Assembly (NCBI GenBank): GCA_937974135.1
Contig: CALJIH010000176.1
Span: forward strand, 1-12,822
Reading direction: 5' to 3'
DNA: 12,822 nt
Source of the DNA: an uncultured Cocleimonas sp.
GTDB lineage: Bacteria; Pseudomonadota; Gammaproteobacteria; Thiotrichales; Thiotrichaceae
Shown: positions 6,880 to 12,822 of the stretch, one piece after another
How the letters are laid out: each line of letters begins with the position of its first letter
Numbering within the stretch: the stretch's first letter is position 1
Position numbers and translations under genes: made by a program
The notes under the pieces: generated by a model
The model's database searches: none
Told to the model about the DNA's origin: nothing
The model's input: the letters and a program-made list of their open reading frames with translations, nothing else

Positions 6880-7371
6880 GTGTCAAAAAGTGGGGGGGTG
6901 TCTTTTACAGATGATTTAGAACATGAAAATCATCATAAATGGATGTCTCATGCCTTGATGCTCGCTAAACGTTCTGAGGATGAAGGAGAAGTACCTGTTG
7001 GCGCTGTTTTAGTTAAAGATAATGAACTCATTGCTGAAGCTTGGAATCGTCCGATTGCATCGCATGATCCCACTGCGCATGCTGAAATTATGGCATTACG
7101 TAAAGCAGGACAAGTATTAGGAAATTATCGATTACCTGGCACAACACTGTATGTGACCCTAGAACCCTGTACTATGTGCGCAGGTGCAATGATCCATGCA
7201 CGTGTGGAAAAACTTGTATATGGTGCATCAGAACATCGCACTGGTGTGGCAGGAAGCGTCATTGATGTATTTAATCAAGATTTTCACTTTCATAAAGTGG
7301 CGGTTACTTCTGGCGTTATGCGTGATGAATGTAGCGAATTACTTAAAGCGTTTTTTAAGGCAAGACGTTAG
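6880..7371 (+). CDS. tadA: tRNA-specific adenosine deaminase (A34 to inosine)
   Basis: TadA deaminates A34 of tRNA-Arg(ACG) to inosine. The zinc-dependent cytidine-deaminase-fold motifs are intact: PTAHAEIMAL with zinc ligand His67 and proton shuttle Glu69, and PCTMCAGAM with Cys97 and Cys100 (numbered from GTG 6880). EVPVGAVLV, WNRPI and NYRLPGTTLYVTLEP match the E. coli enzyme closely, and the protein ends in a short FFKARR tail, lacking the longer E. coli C-terminus. The start is uncertain. GTG 6880 (163 residues, 7 bp after guaA) and GTG 6898 (157 residues) are the likeliest; ATG 6829 would overlap guaA by 44 bp, and ATG 6943 would lose the conserved helix before WM. The G-run repeat at 6885-6906 spans both GTG candidates, so it encodes the N-terminal residues or supplies the start codon. 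Confidence 0.93.
   Translation: MSKSGGVSFTDDLEHENHHKWMSHALMLAKRSEDEGEVPVGAVLVKDNELIAEAWNRPIASHDPTAHAEIMALRKAGQVLGNYRLPGTTLYVTLEPCTMCAGAMIHARVEKLVYGASEHRTGVAGSVIDVFNQDFHFHKVAVTSGVMRDECSELLKAFFKARR
6885..6906 (+). repeat. G-run interspersed repeat, copy 1 (at the tadA start)
   Basis: AAAAG (6886-6890), then T, G7, TGT, then CTTTT (6902-6906): 5-bp inverted arms around a G tract, with one extra A at the front. It is nearly identical to copies at 7546-7567 and 12468-12490. It begins 12 bp after the guaA stop and contains the GTG at 6898, one of the two likely tadA start codons. A 6-bp hairpin (ACTATT 6855-6860 with AATAGT 6868-6873) lies just before it, but that one is made of guaA codons. Confidence 0.85.
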
Positions 7372-7475
7372 AAGTAATGGGATAAGGTTGTTTTAAAAAA
7401 TCGTCAAAACTATTTACAATTTTTAAAACTTTAACTTAATCACACAACACTACGCTAAGGTCTAGAATCACCTTG

Positions 7476-7506
7476 TAGACGAACTAGTCCTAAGCTTTAG
7501 TATAAT
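7476..7506 (+). promoter_or_regulatory. Predicted promoter of the DUF2237-trhO operon
   Basis: A perfect TATAAT at 7501-7506 is preceded, at the long spacing of 19 bases, by TAGACG (7476-7481; four of six match the -35 consensus). Transcription would start near 7513, placing the hairpin at 7515-7535 and G-run copy 2 in a leader of about 85 bases. The -10 box is convincing; the -35 is not. The upstream stretch from 7372 has no gene, only a small AAGGT/ACCTT hairpin (7457-7474). Confidence 0.45.
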
Positions 7507-7514
7507 CGAGTTAT

Positions 7515-7535
7515 CCATTTCAAAAGACGAAATGG
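7515..7535 (+). other. Perfect 7-bp hairpin before G-run copy 2
   Basis: CCATTTC (7515-7521) and GAAATGG (7529-7535) form a 7-bp stem with a 7-base loop. It begins 8 bases after the predicted -10 box, so it would sit at the 5' end of the DUF2237-trhO mRNA, where it could protect the transcript. It ends 10 bases before the G-run repeat. Confidence 0.55.
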
Positions 7536-7545
7536 TAAGCTCGCT

Positions 7546-7567
7546 AAAAGTAGGGGGGTGTCTTTTT
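7546..7567 (+). repeat. G-run interspersed repeat, copy 2 (DUF2237 leader)
   Basis: AAAAG (7546-7550), then TA, G6, TGT, then CTTTTT. It differs from copy 1 by one G-to-A change in the tract. It lies 31 bp before the DUF2237 start codon and reads in the direction of that gene. Together with copy 1 it brackets tadA in direct orientation, 660 bp apart. Confidence 0.85.
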
Positions 7568-7598
7568 AGTTTTCTAAGTATTTAAATGAGAGTTAGTC

Positions 7599-7976
7599 AT
7601 GAAAAAAGAAGAGTCTGTAAACGTTTTTGGTGAGCCTTTAGAGATGTGTGGCGATATGCCCATGACAGGTTTTTATCGAGATAGTTATTGTAATACCTGT
7701 GCTGAAGACCTGGGTTCACATACGGTTTGTGCACAGATAACTCAATTATTTTTAGACTTTTCAAAAGCAAAAGGAAATGATTTAAGTACGCCGATGCCTC
7801 AGTATGGTTTTGAAGGATTAAAAGAAGGAGATGCTTGGTGTTTATGTGCAGGGCGTTGGTTGGAAGCCTATGAAAGTGGCGCGGCACCTCTGGTGTATGT
7901 GAAGCGTACGCATACCCGTGCACTAGATATAATTCCCTTAGAAACCTTAAATAAATTTGCCGTTGATTTAGATTAG
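7599..7976 (+). CDS. DUF2237 family protein
   Basis: A 125-residue soluble protein that reads as a full-length DUF2237 member: NVFGEPLEMCG at the start, then MTGFYRDSYCNT, EDLGSHTVCAQIT, FLDFSKAKGNDLSTPMPQYGFEGLKEGDAWCLCAGRW and a closing ALDIIPLETLNKFAVD (quoted in blocks shorter than the family alignment). Conserved Cys residues (17, 31, 34, 44, 81, 83) and the GSHTVC and GD.WCLCA.RW blocks are typical; no function is established. ATG 7599 is supported by GAGAG at 7588-7592. It lies 24 bp before trhO on the same strand, so they probably share a transcript that starts at the predicted promoter upstream. The partner gene suggests, but does not show, a link with tRNA modification or sulfur chemistry. 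Confidence 0.88.
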   Translation: MKKEESVNVFGEPLEMCGDMPMTGFYRDSYCNTCAEDLGSHTVCAQITQLFLDFSKAKGNDLSTPMPQYGFEGLKEGDAWCLCAGRWLEAYESGAAPLVYVKRTHTRALDIIPLETLNKFAVDLD

Positions 7977-8000
7977 TAACATCATTTTAATTTTTCAAGT

Positions 8001-8993
8001 ATGTACAAAGAACTCCCAAAATACGTCGTATGCGCACTTTATCATTTCGTTATCTTAGATGATTTCGAAAAATTACGCGATCCTTTGCATAAAGTCATGG
8101 ATGACAATAACGTAAAAGGTACTTTATTGCTCGCTAAAGAAGGAATTAACGGGACTATCGCAGGTACCCGTGAAGGAATAGATGTTGTATTAGCATACTT
8201 AAGAAGTGATCCTCGACTTGCAAAAATTGACACTAAAGAATCTTTTGATACTGAGATTCCGTTTTATCGCACCCGCGTAAAACTTAAAAAAGAAATTGTA
8301 ACCATGGGTATCGATACGATTGATCCCAATGATATTGTCGGCACCTATGTAAAACCTAAGGATTGGAACACCTTAATATCTGACCCAGATGTGTTATTGA
8401 TTGATACACGCAACGAATATGAAGTTGAAATTGGTACTTTTAAGAACGCGATAAATCCTGAAACTGAAACTTTTCGAGAATTCCCGAAATATGCCGAACA
8501 GAATTTGGATAAAAACAAACATAAAAAAGTAGCCATGTTTTGCACAGGTGGTATTCGTTGCGAAAAATCGACAGCATATTTGAAAAGCCAAGGTTTTGAA
8601 GAGGTATATCATTTAGAAGGAGGTATTCTAAAATACCTAGAAGAAGTCCCTAAAGAAGAAACCTTATGGGAAGGTGAATGTTTTGTTTTTGATAACCGCG
8701 TTTCGGTTAATCATGATCTAGAAAAAGGGTCTTACGATCAGTGTCATGCTTGTCGAATGCCAATCACCGAAAATGACAAAGAGCATCAGCACTTTATACA
8801 TGGAGTGAGTTGTCATCATTGTCACGATATTACTAATGAAGTACAAAAACAAAGATATATCGAAAGACAAAGACAGATAGAATTAGCACACCAACGCGGT
8901 GAAGATCATATTGGTAATGATGTAAAAACGTATGCTAAAAAGAATAGAATTTCAAAAAAAGAGTTTAAAAAAAGTCAGATAAATAATTCTTGA
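8001..8993 (+). CDS. trhO: tRNA uridine(34) hydroxylase (rhodanese family)
   Basis: A 330-residue protein of the YceA/UPF0176 family. In E. coli TrhO hydroxylates wobble uridine to 5-hydroxyuridine with molecular oxygen, as the first step to cmo5U/mo5U. The N-terminal alpha/beta domain (about residues 1-95) has GTLLLAKEGINGTIAG. The rhodanese domain (about 115-225) has LLIDTRNEYEVEIGTF and the active-site loop MFCTGGIRCEKS with Cys181, then GGILKYLEEV. The C-terminal part carries CxxC pairs at 248/251 and 271/274 (CHAC, CHHC), probably a zinc site, and ends in a Lys-rich tail that could bind RNA. The ribosome binding site is weak (AAG before the ATG). It ends 2 bp from the convergent diguanylate cyclase gene, leaving no room for a terminator. 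Confidence 0.95.
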   Translation: MYKELPKYVVCALYHFVILDDFEKLRDPLHKVMDDNNVKGTLLLAKEGINGTIAGTREGIDVVLAYLRSDPRLAKIDTKESFDTEIPFYRTRVKLKKEIVTMGIDTIDPNDIVGTYVKPKDWNTLISDPDVLLIDTRNEYEVEIGTFKNAINPETETFREFPKYAEQNLDKNKHKKVAMFCTGGIRCEKSTAYLKSQGFEEVYHLEGGILKYLEEVPKEETLWEGECFVFDNRVSVNHDLEKGSYDQCHACRMPITENDKEHQHFIHGVSCHHCHDITNEVQKQRYIERQRQIELAHQRGEDHIGNDVKTYAKKNRISKKEFKKSQINNS

Positions 8994-8995
8994 TA

Positions 8996-10054
8996 TTATT
9001 TTATCGATTGAGATCTAATATCGTGAACATTCGTGTTGTAACTAAATTCTTTGTTCACAGGATCAAAGTTGGCCATAAACACACGGTTTCTGCCAGCTCT
9101 TTTTGCTCTATACATTGCGTTATCAGCTCTTTCAATCCATCTATGCGGCTTTTCATGTTTCTGTAATTCCGCCACACCAAATGAAGCGGTCACTTTTGTA
9201 TGTTCACTGATATCAGATTCTTCTAATAAAATACGCATCTTTTCAGCTAACTCGGTTGCTTTTAAAGTATCAGCTCCATTAGCAATCACTACAAATTCCT
9301 CACCACCATAACGATATAACTGATCGATACCACGAATTTTAGTCTTGAATAATTCTGTTAATTTAATCAGGATACTATCGCCTTCAAGATGTCCGTATTC
9401 ATCATTGATCATCTTAAAGTTATCAATATCAAAAATAATCAAAGATACCGTCGATTCAGAACCTCTTTTGTGACGAGCAGAAAAATTATGTAAGAATTCG
9501 ATACGTTCCTCAAATGCACGTCTATTAGAAGCTCCTGTCAAACCATCAAGATTAGCAAGCTCTTCCATAATTAAATATTGCTGTCTAATCTTTTTAGAAA
9601 GTAAAAATCCAAATAATTGGCAGATAACCATTGTGATAACAATACTAATAACTTCGATAGTGGTTTTTTGTTGCACTAGAAGAGGAATAAGTGCGATTGA
9701 TGCGATAGTAACTAGAGTTGCAGAAACTTTAAGATTATTAAGGAAATAGGTGGTCATTATGATTGGGTATAGCCAAAACAAAATTGATGAACCTAGTAAA
9801 TAGTTAAAAACCACCAAACCCGTTAGCATAAATACAGAAATCACCACTTTCATGTATTTTACATTTCTAGTTTTCCAAACATACATGCCCATGCCAGCCA
9901 TCATGAAGACACTTAACAGTTCTATAGCAGCCACAATATGTTGACCATTCACAAAACGAAAAAATGCGAAAGGAGTGATAGTTATTGCCATAATTATGGC
10001 AGAATAAACTATGATAATTTCTTCTATGGATCGGTTAACTAAAGCTTTAGGCAT
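8996..10054 (-). CDS. Membrane-bound diguanylate cyclase (GGDEF domain)
   Basis: A 352-residue protein. Residues about 16-152 contain five or six hydrophobic segments (near 16-34, 41-60, 68-86, 91-104, 108-127, 133-152) that make a membrane sensor of no type I can name. A short helical linker leads to a complete GGDEF domain: LDGLTGASNRRAF (169-181), FDIDNFKMINDEYGH (208-222), the catalytic GGEEF (250-254), and ASFGVAE with YRAKRAGRNRV near the end. The inhibitory I-site RxxD is present as Arg241 to Asp244, five residues before GGEEF, so the enzyme should make c-di-GMP from two GTP and be product-inhibited. There is no EAL domain. A polar tail of about 25 residues follows. The input signal is unknown. 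Only weak ribosome binding is seen before ATG 10054. Confidence 0.93.
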   Translation of the reverse strand: MPKALVNRSIEEIIIVYSAIIMAITITPFAFFRFVNGQHIVAAIELLSVFMMAGMGMYVWKTRNVKYMKVVISVFMLTGLVVFNYLLGSSILFWLYPIIMTTYFLNNLKVSATLVTIASIALIPLLVQQKTTIEVISIVITMVICQLFGFLLSKKIRQQYLIMEELANLDGLTGASNRRAFEERIEFLHNFSARHKRGSESTVSLIIFDIDNFKMINDEYGHLEGDSILIKLTELFKTKIRGIDQLYRYGGEEFVVIANGADTLKATELAEKMRILLEESDISEHTKVTASFGVAELQKHEKPHRWIERADNAMYRAKRAGRNRVFMANFDPVNKEFSYNTNVHDIRSQSIK

Positions 10055-10143
10055 GAGAATCTTTTAATTTTTTATTGTTATTCGTTTATTTTTTTAAGGG
10101 TTGTATTTATTACATTTTACAACAAATCAGCTGAACATAGGCT

Positions 10144-10157
10144 TTATAAGCTTATAA
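10144..10157. promoter_or_regulatory. Perfect 14-bp palindrome upstream of the diguanylate cyclase gene
   Basis: TTATAAGCTTATAA is its own reverse complement. It sits 90 bp upstream of the cyclase start and 89 bp after the SLC13 stop, where an operator could lie. A second dyad, GTTGTA (10100-10105) with TACAAC (10118-10123), is nearby. No clear -35/-10 pair could be placed on the minus strand, so operator function is a guess. Confidence 0.3.
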
Positions 10158-10245
10158 GATGAGTGTGCATTCTAGGAACACTTGGTTTATTTATCTAACA
10201 TTCAACATACAGTTTCTAGTAATGCATGAGTTAAAGAAGTTTTCT

Positions 10246-12249
10246 CTAGAAGATTAGATTCATCGTAGTGATCATAACAATCAAAAATAGAACGGTCATA
10301 ATTCCGCCTGCTTTCATGAAGTCTGGGACTCTATAACCGCCGGGGCCCATAATTAGCGCATTCACTTGGTGTGTAGGTATTAAGAATGAATTTGAAGTTG
10401 CAATAGCAACCGTTAATGCGAACAGTGCAGGATCTGCGCCTACACCGAGTGCAATATTAACCGCCAAAGGTACCAATAAAACGGTCGCTCCTACATTTGA
10501 CATTACCAAGGTAAAAAATGTAGCAAGTATTGCAACTGCTGCTTGAATCACCCATATTGGCATATCACCTACAACAGATAAGGTTTGTTCGGCTATCCAT
10601 TTAGCTGTTCCACTTTGTTCAACAGCCATTCCAAGTGGGATTAAACTAGCAAGCAAGAATACCGTTTTCCATGAAACAGCACGATAGGCTTCATCGATGT
10701 TTAATACCCCTGAAAGAATCATACCTATCGCTCCTGTTAACAAAGCGATTGAGAGTTTTATATCTGAGAATAAAACCATTGAAAGAGCGATAACAAAAAA
10801 GAAAGCGGCATAACCAACTTTCTGTGGTCGTGTTTCTTCCTTCGGATATTCAGTGGTGATAACTACAAAATCAGGTGATGATTCCAGCCTTACTAAAGAC
10901 GCCCAGGTGGTATGAACAACCAAAGTATCACCCGAATGGAAAGGCATGTTTCTGATATCTTCATCTTCATGCATGGTATGCCCATCACGATGCAGACCAA
11001 CAATAGCGATACCACGTGTTTTTCTAAGCCAAACATCACGAGCACTTTTACCGATCAAGGCTGAACTCGGTGGGATAACAACTTCAGCAATACCAGCTTT
11101 GCTAGCCGATAAGTCCTCTGCAAACGTTCTTAATTGGTCGCGTTTCTTGAGTTGATATTTATCGACAAAATTCTTTAAATCCGAACGTTCAGATACGATC
11201 CCTAAAACCATTCCAGCTGTAATGCCAGTATCACGATCTAAAGAACCCAAGCCGATATGAGTACCTTGACCTTGAACTTTTGTCGCAATTACTCGGATAT
11301 CATAGTCGTCTTCGATATCATCTAATGTTTTGCCGCGTAAGTCACTATGATCAGTGACCACCACCTCGTACATTTTATAATTTAAACCATAGACATCTTC
11401 GAAGTATGTCATGGTGTCTGCACCGCTAGTTTTGTTATTCTTTTTGTTTTTAGGTAAAACAAATCGACCAAATATAACGAAGTAAATTATTCCTGTGATA
11501 ACAAGAGCCAAACCAATGGGTGTTGTGGAAAATAAAGACCACGTTTCCATTTTCTGCGCTTCAGGTAAGGCAGCGTTGGATGTTTCAATCAAATCATTGA
11601 GCAAAATTAATGGGGATGAGCCGACCATACTCACTGTACCACCTAAGATTGCACAAAATCCCATTGGCATGAGTAAACGTGACATAGGTAAATTTGAACG
11701 CGATGAAATTCTGGATACTACGGGTAAGAATAGGGCGGCTGCTCCTACATTTTGCATAAACGAGGATATCACAGCCACGGTTCCAGATATGATTGGAATG
11801 ATACGAGATTCTGAAGTACCACCAATATTTAAAATAAAACTAGATACTTTAGACATAATGCCTGTTTTATCTAAACCTGCACCAATAATCATTACTGCGA
11901 TAATAGACATTACCGCATTACTAGAGAAACCATCAAAGAGCTGATCATTATTGACCAAACCTTTGTCCAAACCCATTATTGGGGCGATTAAGGTACTTAA
12001 TCCTAATATAACCATGATGCTTATCGCGGCAACATCAATAGCGACGATTTCAAAGACAAATAAGTAAATGGTTAAGACCAGTATTGCTATTACCCAAGCA
12101 ATGGTAATCGATGGTGAGATTGATGCGAGATATATTGCTAATAGTGCAAACAGAACAAACGCAATCCCTTTTTTTATATACCCTTTCTTGTTAGTGGCTG
12201 ACTCTGGGATTAATTCTTCTGGTGGTGTAATGTCTGTTGGTTGAGTCAT
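10246..12249 (-). CDS. SLC13-type permease with two RCK_C (TrkA_C) domains
   Basis: A 667-residue inner-membrane transporter of the divalent anion:Na+ symporter/SLC13 superfamily, built like E. coli YfbS and plant/algal SAC1-type permeases. Residues 27-265 hold the N-terminal membrane half with the repeat motif SFMQNVGAAALFLPVV (163-178) and GGTVSMVGSSPLIL (203-216). Residues about 290-465 are cytosolic and contain two RCK_C-like domains: near 292-365 (MYEVVVTDHSDLRGKTL..., GMVLGIVSERSDL) and near 385-460 (IAEVVIPPSSALIGKSA..., GDTLVVHTT). Residues 478-667 are the second membrane half, with the matching SNVGATVLLVPLAV (584-597) and ATSNSFLIPTHQVNALI (617-633). The substrate cannot be told from sequence; sulfate, dicarboxylates or other anions are family options. 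The paired halves are intact. No ribosome binding site is visible before ATG 12249. Confidence 0.92.
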   Translation of the reverse strand: MTQPTDITPPEELIPESATNKKGYIKKGIAFVLFALLAIYLASISPSITIAWVIAILVLTIYLFVFEIVAIDVAAISIMVILGLSTLIAPIMGLDKGLVNNDQLFDGFSSNAVMSIIAVMIIGAGLDKTGIMSKVSSFILNIGGTSESRIIPIISGTVAVISSFMQNVGAAALFLPVVSRISSRSNLPMSRLLMPMGFCAILGGTVSMVGSSPLILLNDLIETSNAALPEAQKMETWSLFSTTPIGLALVITGIIYFVIFGRFVLPKNKKNNKTSGADTMTYFEDVYGLNYKMYEVVVTDHSDLRGKTLDDIEDDYDIRVIATKVQGQGTHIGLGSLDRDTGITAGMVLGIVSERSDLKNFVDKYQLKKRDQLRTFAEDLSASKAGIAEVVIPPSSALIGKSARDVWLRKTRGIAIVGLHRDGHTMHEDEDIRNMPFHSGDTLVVHTTWASLVRLESSPDFVVITTEYPKEETRPQKVGYAAFFFVIALSMVLFSDIKLSIALLTGAIGMILSGVLNIDEAYRAVSWKTVFLLASLIPLGMAVEQSGTAKWIAEQTLSVVGDMPIWVIQAAVAILATFFTLVMSNVGATVLLVPLAVNIALGVGADPALFALTVAIATSNSFLIPTHQVNALIMGPGGYRVPDFMKAGGIMTVLFLIVMITTMNLIF

Positions 12250-12467
12250 GTTGAAAGGCCGTTATTTTGTGATTCTTATTCTGGTCTTGAGAAGCCTAGA
12301 GAGCAGAAGCCCTGTAAGTTAGATTGAAATGAATTTAAGTTCATAGAGAAAGGTATTTTAAAGCATATAAATTATGGCGCGGAATAATACTCCACTAAAA
12401 TCACGTTGCATAGCTATTAACGTTGATATTTAATTTATTTTCTAATGTATTTATAAGATTATATTAT

Positions 12468-12490
12468 AAAAAGGACACCCCCCCACTTTT
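12468..12490 (-). repeat. G-run interspersed repeat, copy 3 (upstream of SLC13 gene)
   Basis: Read on the minus strand: AAAAG, T, G7, TGTC, then CTTTTT. It matches copy 1 apart from one extra C before the T tract. The orientation is the same relative to the downstream gene as in copies 1 and 2, but the distance to the start codon is longer, about 220 bp. On its 5' side a small hairpin (GGTTT/AAACC around a 3-base loop, 12495-12507) ends 4 bases away. Confidence 0.85.
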
Positions 12491-12623
12491 AGGCGGTTTT
12501 GCAAACCTTCCCTTCAGGTAGTTGTCGCTACACTCCGACATTGTCTCGCAAGCTCAGCTGAATGATATTACGCTTTTGTTTTTTAAAAGAGTAAATAGAA
12601 TTTATGCAGAGCTAGGCGGTTTT
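12490..12623. repeat. Structured segment bounded by 11-bp direct repeats
   Basis: TAGGCGGTTTT occurs at 12490-12500 and again at 12613-12623. Between them lie several dyads: GGTTTTGCAAACC (12495-12507), TTCAG (12513-12517) facing CTGAA (12558-12562), GTAG (12518-12521) facing CTAC (12528-12531), and a GACA-T-TGTC near-palindrome (12537-12545). By my count the segment 12501-12562 is about half G+C, unlike its AT-rich flanks. No gene is present. It touches G-run copy 3, so the two may be parts of one repeated element of about 95 bp. Confidence 0.4.
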
Positions 12624-12626
12624 AAA

Positions 12627-12822
12627 TTATTGTATTTCATTCACAGAACGCGTTCTCCAAAGCGTATAAATTCCTCCTAAGACGATAATTAAACTTCCAA
12701 TTAAGGTTAAAGCATCAGGACGTTCATCAAATAGAAAGACACCAATTAATAATGCAAAAACTAAGCGCGTATATCGAAACGGTGCGATAGTAGAAACTTC
12801 ACCAATCCGCATTGCAACCGTT
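12627..12822 (-). CDS. EamA/DMT-family transporter, C-terminal end (cut by window edge)
   Basis: The frame is open from the window edge on the minus strand (codons for T-V-A precede the internal Met at 12812) to a TAA at 12627-12629, giving 65 visible residues. TVAMRIGEVSTIAPFRYTRLVFALLIG, DERPDALTLIGS and IVLGGIYTLWR (quoted in parts) are the last two membrane helices of an EamA drug/metabolite transporter of the RhaT/YdcZ-like superfamily, usually about 300 residues with ten helices. Such proteins export or import small metabolites across the inner membrane; the substrate cannot be told. The upstream part and start lie outside the window. It is co-oriented with the SLC13 gene, but the 377-bp gap argues against a simple operon. 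Confidence 0.88.
   Translation of the reverse strand, partial: TVAMRIGEVSTIAPFRYTRLVFALLIGVFLFDERPDALTLIGSLIIVLGGIYTLWRTRSVNEIQ

Larger units (their letters stand above)
12250..12626. other. 377-bp gene-free stretch upstream of the SLC13 gene
   Basis: No credible reading frame is present on either strand. The part next to the SLC13 gene (12250-12467) is AT-rich and would be its leader and promoter region, but no convincing -35/-10 pair could be placed. It is followed by G-run copy 3 (12468-12490), then a structured segment of about 50% G+C (12501-12562), then AT-rich sequence up to the EamA stop. An 11-bp direct repeat flanks the structured part. Confidence 0.7.

Noticed and set aside
11495..11944. 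149-codon plus-strand open frame inside the SLC13 permease gene
   Set aside because: It lies entirely antisense to the conserved membrane half of the permease and shows no family features of its own.

Overview
The window looks like ordinary chromosome of an AT-rich gammaproteobacterium. The guaB, guaA, tadA, xseA and trhO products read closely like their Enterobacteria counterparts, and xseA lies divergent to guaB, as it does in E. coli. A small secreted protein resembling the SoxXA-binding (SoxK-like) family hints at a sulfur-oxidising relative, possibly Thiotrichales-like, but that is an inference. No rRNA, tRNA, CRISPR array, transposase or phage gene was seen.

Layout. Positions 1-547 (+) hold the 3' end of an unrecognised gene and a 65-residue helix-turn-helix protein. 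Positions 563-2560 (-) are a tight operon: xseA, a ychJ-like gene and a CPXCG-type cysteine-rich small protein. Positions 2731-3379 carry two small envelope-protein genes that converge on a shared bidirectional terminator. Positions 3539-7371 (+) carry guaB, guaA and tadA, covering GMP synthesis and then wobble-adenosine deamination. Positions 7476-8993 (+) carry a predicted promoter, a DUF2237 gene and trhO (wobble-uridine hydroxylation). trhO ends 2 bp from a convergent membrane-bound diguanylate cyclase (8996-10054, -). Positions 10246-12249 (-) encode a large SLC13-type permease with two cytosolic RCK_C/TrkA_C domains. After a 377-bp gene-free stretch comes the 3' end of an EamA/DMT transporter gene, cut by the window edge.

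The most unusual signal is not a gene. A motif of about 22 bp, made of 5-bp inverted arms (AAAAG and CTTTT) around a run of 6-7 G followed by TGT, occurs three times: at 6885-6906 (+), 7546-7567 (+) and 12468-12490 (-). Each copy is upstream of, or at, a gene start and has the same orientation relative to the downstream gene. The first copy overlaps the tadA translation start, the second lies in the predicted 5' leader of the DUF2237-trhO operon, and the third lies upstream of the SLC13 permease gene beside a structured, more GC-rich segment bounded by 11-bp direct repeats. This looks like a genome-wide interspersed element, perhaps REP/RAYT-like or a regulatory site. The other genes are mostly housekeeping and appear intact.
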